Assembly (NCBI RefSeq): GCF_902459655.1
Contig: NZ_CABPSB010000012.1
Coordinates: 62,001 to 126,000, forward strand
DNA length: 64,000 nt
Direction: 5' to 3'
DNA from: Pandoraea anhela
GTDB taxonomy: Bacteria; Pseudomonadota; Gammaproteobacteria; Burkholderiales; Burkholderiaceae
Positions 61,502 to 64,000 of the stretch are shown here, piece by piece. The notes under the pieces were generated by a model that saw only the letters and a list, made by a program, of their open reading frames with translations, did not search any database and was not told the origin of the DNA. Each line of letters begins with the position of its first letter. Position 1 is the stretch's first letter. A program made the position numbers and the translations under genes.

Positions 61502-61562
61502 GGGGCGGCGGGGCATGCGGCCCTGAACCGATCGCGCGATGCGACTGGCCCGATCGAAGGCC

Positions 61563-62195
61563 TCACCCCGCGGCGCCACGCGCCAGTCGCTGTTCCAACG
61601 CGGTTTTCACTTCGGGCCATTCATCGTCGATGATGCTGAACCGGACCGAATTGCGCTTGCGCCCGTCGGGCATGATGCGCTCATGCCGGACAATGCCCTC
61701 CTGCTTCGCACCGATGCGCAGAATCGCGGCGCGCGATTTCTCGTTGAGGGCATCCGTCGTGAATTGCACCCGTACGCAATGCATGACCTCGAACGCGTAG
61801 GTGAGCAGTAAATATTTGGCTTCGGTGTTGATGCCCGAGCGCTGTGCCGATGCGCTCACCCAGGTATGGCCGATCTCCTGCTTGCGGTTCACGAGGTCGA
61901 CCTTCCAGAAGCGGGTATGGCCGACGACCTTCCCGGTGGCCTTCGAGACGAGAACGAAGGGGATGACGGTGCCGTCCTCCCGGCCCTTCAATGCCTTGTC
62001 GATGTAGGCGTGGACGGTGTCGGCATTCGGCACGACCGTCACTTTCAGATTCCAGAGTTCGCCGTCCGCCGCCGCAGCGACGAGGTCCGGCGCGTGATGC
62101 CGTTCGAGGGGATGGAGCTCGACGCTGCTGCCAGACAGCGTAGGCCGGAAATCGACGGCCGGCGTGGGGGGCGTGGACATGGGGGGCGAGGACAT
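61563..62195 (-). CDS. RimJ/RimL-type GNAT acetyltransferase
   Basis: About 210 residues. The GNAT fold is recognisable (VGHTRFWKVDLVNRKQEIGH, then VSASAQRSGINTEAKYLLL, the acetyl-CoA pyrophosphate-binding loop region, and RVQFTTDALNEKSRAAILRI). Members of this group acetylate ribosomal-protein N-termini, amino acids or small molecules; the substrate here is unknown. The start is uncertain. ATG codons at 62195 and 62180 both lack ribosome sites, and the frame is open to a GTG at 62291. The first 20 residues are a Pro-rich repeat (MSSPPMSTPPTP). Confidence 0.8.
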   Translation of the reverse strand: MSSPPMSTPPTPAVDFRPTLSGSSVELHPLERHHAPDLVAAAADGELWNLKVTVVPNADTVHAYIDKALKGREDGTVIPFVLVSKATGKVVGHTRFWKVDLVNRKQEIGHTWVSASAQRSGINTEAKYLLLTYAFEVMHCVRVQFTTDALNEKSRAAILRIGAKQEGIVRHERIMPDGRKRNSVRFSIIDDEWPEVKTALEQRLARGAAG

Positions 62196-62301
62196 GGGAG
62201 GCGTGGGGTGGGTGACGAGGGCATCGATTTTGCGCTGACTCGGGGGAGCGGGCAAGCGGCGGGCAAGCGAGCCGCGCAAGGCGACGGCCACGCGTTCCAG
62301 C

Positions 62302-62333
62302 GTTACCGCGTTACCGTCTTACCGTGACACCGT
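62302..62333. repeat. Four 8-bp tandem repeats upstream of the acetyltransferase gene
   Basis: GTTACCGC, GTTACCGT, CTTACCGT, GACACCGT: four 8-bp steps sharing the ACCG core, in the gap between the Crp/Fnr stop and the acetyltransferase start. Confidence 0.85.
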
Positions 62334-62405
62334 ATTATCGCGGCCTCGAAACTACCGTTTCATTCGCCGGATCGGTATCAACACCCGCGCGGCGCCCCAC
62401 GCGGC

Positions 62406-63077
62406 CTACATGCCGAATTCGCGCAATCCCTCCAGATCGAGAATCGTCAGCACGCCGTAGTCCACCTTGACGAGCCCGGCCTGCTCCAGCACTTTGAGCG
62501 CAAGGTTGACCCGCTGGCGCGAGACGCCGGCCAGATAGCTCAGCTCTTCCTGGGAAATCTGGACGGTGTTGTCGTCCGACGGATAGAGATTCGGATTGAA
62601 CATCGACGACAGCGAGCGCGCCACGCGCGCGTCCGTATCGAGCAGCCGTTCGTGCTCCACCGCCGCAATGAACTGTCCCAATCGCTCGTTGAGTTGCCGT
62701 GTGAGAAAGCGATTGAACGGGATGCTGGTGTCGAGAAGCCAGTCGAACGTGGCGATCGGCATGTGGGCCAGCACGGAATCGCGCAACGCCATCACATCGT
62801 ACTTACGGATCTCGTGCTTGAGCACGGAGCCTTCGCCGAACCACGCCCCTGCGGGCACGCCGGTGAACGTGACGGACTTGCCGCTTGCCGACGCCGTGGT
62901 GATCTTCACGAGCCCTTCGATCACGCCGAACCAGGCGTGCGTCGGGTCGCCCTTGCGGCACACATAGCCCCCGTTTTCGACCGGGCGCACCTGAATTTCG
63001 GCCACCACGCGCGCGCGTTGTTCCGGTGTCAGTCCTTGCGCCCACACGCTGCGCTGCAACAAGCTTTCGAGCGACAT
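62406..63077 (-). CDS. Crp/Fnr-family transcription regulator
   Basis: 223 residues. The N-terminal cyclic-nucleotide-type sensor domain (about 20-130; GLVKITTASASGKSVTFTGV, AGAWFGEGSVL) is followed by a dimerisation helix. A C-terminal winged helix comes last (about 150-220; ISQEELSYLAGVSRQRVNLA, the Crp-type recognition helix with its Arg). The N-terminal Cys cluster of true Fnr is missing, so direct oxygen sensing by an iron-sulfur cluster is unlikely. It is divergent from an acyl-CoA ligase gene, which it may control. A perfect palindrome lies 19 bases before its start. Confidence 0.9.
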   Translation of the reverse strand: MSLESLLQRSVWAQGLTPEQRARVVAEIQVRPVENGGYVCRKGDPTHAWFGVIEGLVKITTASASGKSVTFTGVPAGAWFGEGSVLKHEIRKYDVMALRDSVLAHMPIATFDWLLDTSIPFNRFLTRQLNERLGQFIAAVEHERLLDTDARVARSLSSMFNPNLYPSDDNTVQISQEELSYLAGVSRQRVNLALKVLEQAGLVKVDYGVLTILDLEGLREFGM

Positions 63078-63095
63078 ATAGGGACTTTCCCTTGA

Positions 63096-63113
63096 TTGTC
63101 ATCCTGGTGACAA
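63096..63113. promoter_or_regulatory. Perfect palindrome, candidate Crp/Fnr-family operator
   Basis: TTGTCA, six bases, TGACAA: an 18-bp inverted repeat resembling Crp/Fnr-family sites, 19 bases upstream of the regulator start. Probably autoregulatory. Confidence 0.6.
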
Positions 63114-63414
63114 ACCCGCCGTGAGCCATGAGGTATCTTCGCCTTGCCTGGTAAGCGAGACAAGCATTCACGGTGGTCTGGCACGACGCCGAAACACAAG
63201 TATAGAAGCTGAAATTTACCTGGCATATCGGTAGTCGCCGTAGTCGCATGTCAGCCGTGATTGCGGTATCGCTGTATGGCATTCCAAATCAAAAAATAGC
63301 GTCGTACGAAGACGCTGCGAGCCACAAGGAGCGTGCCCAGCGCACGCAAGCCGACCGAGCCACGCCACGCCCCCTCGACGAATGTCGATATGTGGCGAGA
63401 CACAGGAGACTGGC
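63114..63414. other. Divergent gap before the acyl-CoA ligase
   Basis: About 300 bases; AT-richer around 63270-63300 (probable ligase promoter region). No other site or gene recognised. Confidence 0.45.
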
Positions 63415-64000
63415 ATGCAGGAGCGGACCACCTTCCCGCGATTGTTGCTGGCGCATGCCGCGACACGGGGCGCCCGCACGGCGTATCGGGAAAAAGATCT
63501 GGGGATCTGGCAAAGCTGGAGCTGGCAGGAGGCCGCGCATGAGGTGCGCATGCTCGCCTGCGCACTTGCGGCTGCCGGGTTCAAACGTGGCGACAATCTG
63601 GCCATCGTCGGCAACAACCGTGTCCGGCTGTATTGGGCGATGACGGCGGCGCAGGCGCTCGGCGGTGTCGCCGTGCCGCTCTATCAGGACGCCGTTGCCG
63701 CAGAAATGGCGCATGTGCTCGAAGATGCGGAAATCGATTTCGCCGTCGTCGAAGATCAGGAGCAGGTCGACAAGCTGCTGGAATTGCGCGAGCGCGTACC
63801 GCGCTTGTCGCACATCATCTTCGAAGATCCGCGCGGCCTGCGCAATTACGACGCCGCCGGACTGCAATCCTACGATGCGGCGCTGGCGCAGGGGCGCACG
63901 TTCGACGCGCAGCATCCGTGCTACTTCGACGACGCTATCGCCGCCGTCGATCCCGACGACACCGCGACCATCCTCTACACCTCGGGCACGACGGGCAAGC
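63415..64000 (+). CDS. AMP-forming acyl-CoA ligase, N-terminal part (runs off the window)
   Basis: The first 195 residues of an adenylate-forming enzyme; the frame is open to the last base. It begins MQERTTFPRLLLAHA with AGGAG six bases upstream. The ATP-binding P-loop motif ILYTSGTTGK appears at the very end of the window. The N-terminal part (VGNNRVRLYWAMTAAQALGG) resembles long-chain or aromatic acyl-CoA synthetases, often next to branched-chain-type ABC transporter genes. The substrate cannot be called from this part. Confidence 0.85.
   Translation, partial: MQERTTFPRLLLAHAATRGARTAYREKDLGIWQSWSWQEAAHEVRMLACALAAAGFKRGDNLAIVGNNRVRLYWAMTAAQALGGVAVPLYQDAVAAEMAHVLEDAEIDFAVVEDQEQVDKLLELRERVPRLSHIIFEDPRGLRNYDAAGLQSYDAALAQGRTFDAQHPCYFDDAIAAVDPDDTATILYTSGTTGK

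Overview
This window looks like chromosomal DNA of a high-GC betaproteobacterium of the Burkholderiaceae. The gene set and the ornibactin/cupriachelin-like layout of the main cluster fit Pandoraea best, but that is a judgement from protein character, not a database match. I see no tRNA or rRNA genes, insertion sequences or CRISPR arrays.

Left flank (1-13238). A truncated anti-sigma-like gene overlaps a cytochrome P450 gene, followed by a strong terminator. Leftward genes encode a cupin protein and an OmpR-type regulator with a degenerate receiver. A LysR regulator is divergent from an eight-gene operon (4514-11784): a PotFGHI-type ABC importer, a three-component FAD/[2Fe-2S] dehydrogenase of the HcnABC / opine oxidase / D-hydroxyproline dehydrogenase type, and a RidA deaminase. 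This looks like uptake and oxidation of an opine-like or imino-acid substrate. A membrane diguanylate cyclase follows.

Core (13337-60789). About 47 kb form a lipopeptide siderophore locus. It encodes an iron-starvation ECF sigma factor, phosphopantetheinyl transferase, MbtH protein, type II thioesterase, FhuF-like reductase, ornithine N5-hydroxylase, PvdE-like exporter, TauD/SyrP-like hydroxylase and three large NRPSs. It also encodes a TonB-dependent receptor, a PvdQ-like acylase, an FhuCBD importer and an IucB-like acyltransferase. Domain order is FAAL-ACP-C-A-PCP-E-C-A-PCP-C-A-PCP / C-A-PCP-E-C-A-PCP / C-A-PCP-TE. Specificity residues suggest fatty acyl - D-hydroxyornithine - (hydroxy)Asp - Thr - D-hydroxyornithine - X - (hydroxy)Asp. 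Siderophores called pandorabactins have, as I recall, been reported from Pandoraea; I cannot establish identity here.

Regulation can be read from the DNA. A candidate Fur box overlaps the sigma-factor promoter. Seven boxes of the PvdS/OrbS type (TAAAT-like, exactly 16 bases, CGTC) precede the operons of the locus. One gene breaks the pattern: a 784-residue protein of unknown function (47977-50331), lying between the last NRPS and the receptor. It has a Ser-rich N-terminus and a textbook hrpII box plus -10 element, so it may be a type III secretion effector inside the siderophore locus.

Right flank (61181-64000). A small unknown protein, a RimJ/RimL-type acetyltransferase, a Crp/Fnr regulator with a perfect palindrome upstream, and the start of an AMP-forming acyl-CoA ligase.

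A second theme is short tandem repeats: 9- or 12-bp in-frame units in protein linkers and 8-, 9- or 11-bp units in most intergenic gaps.
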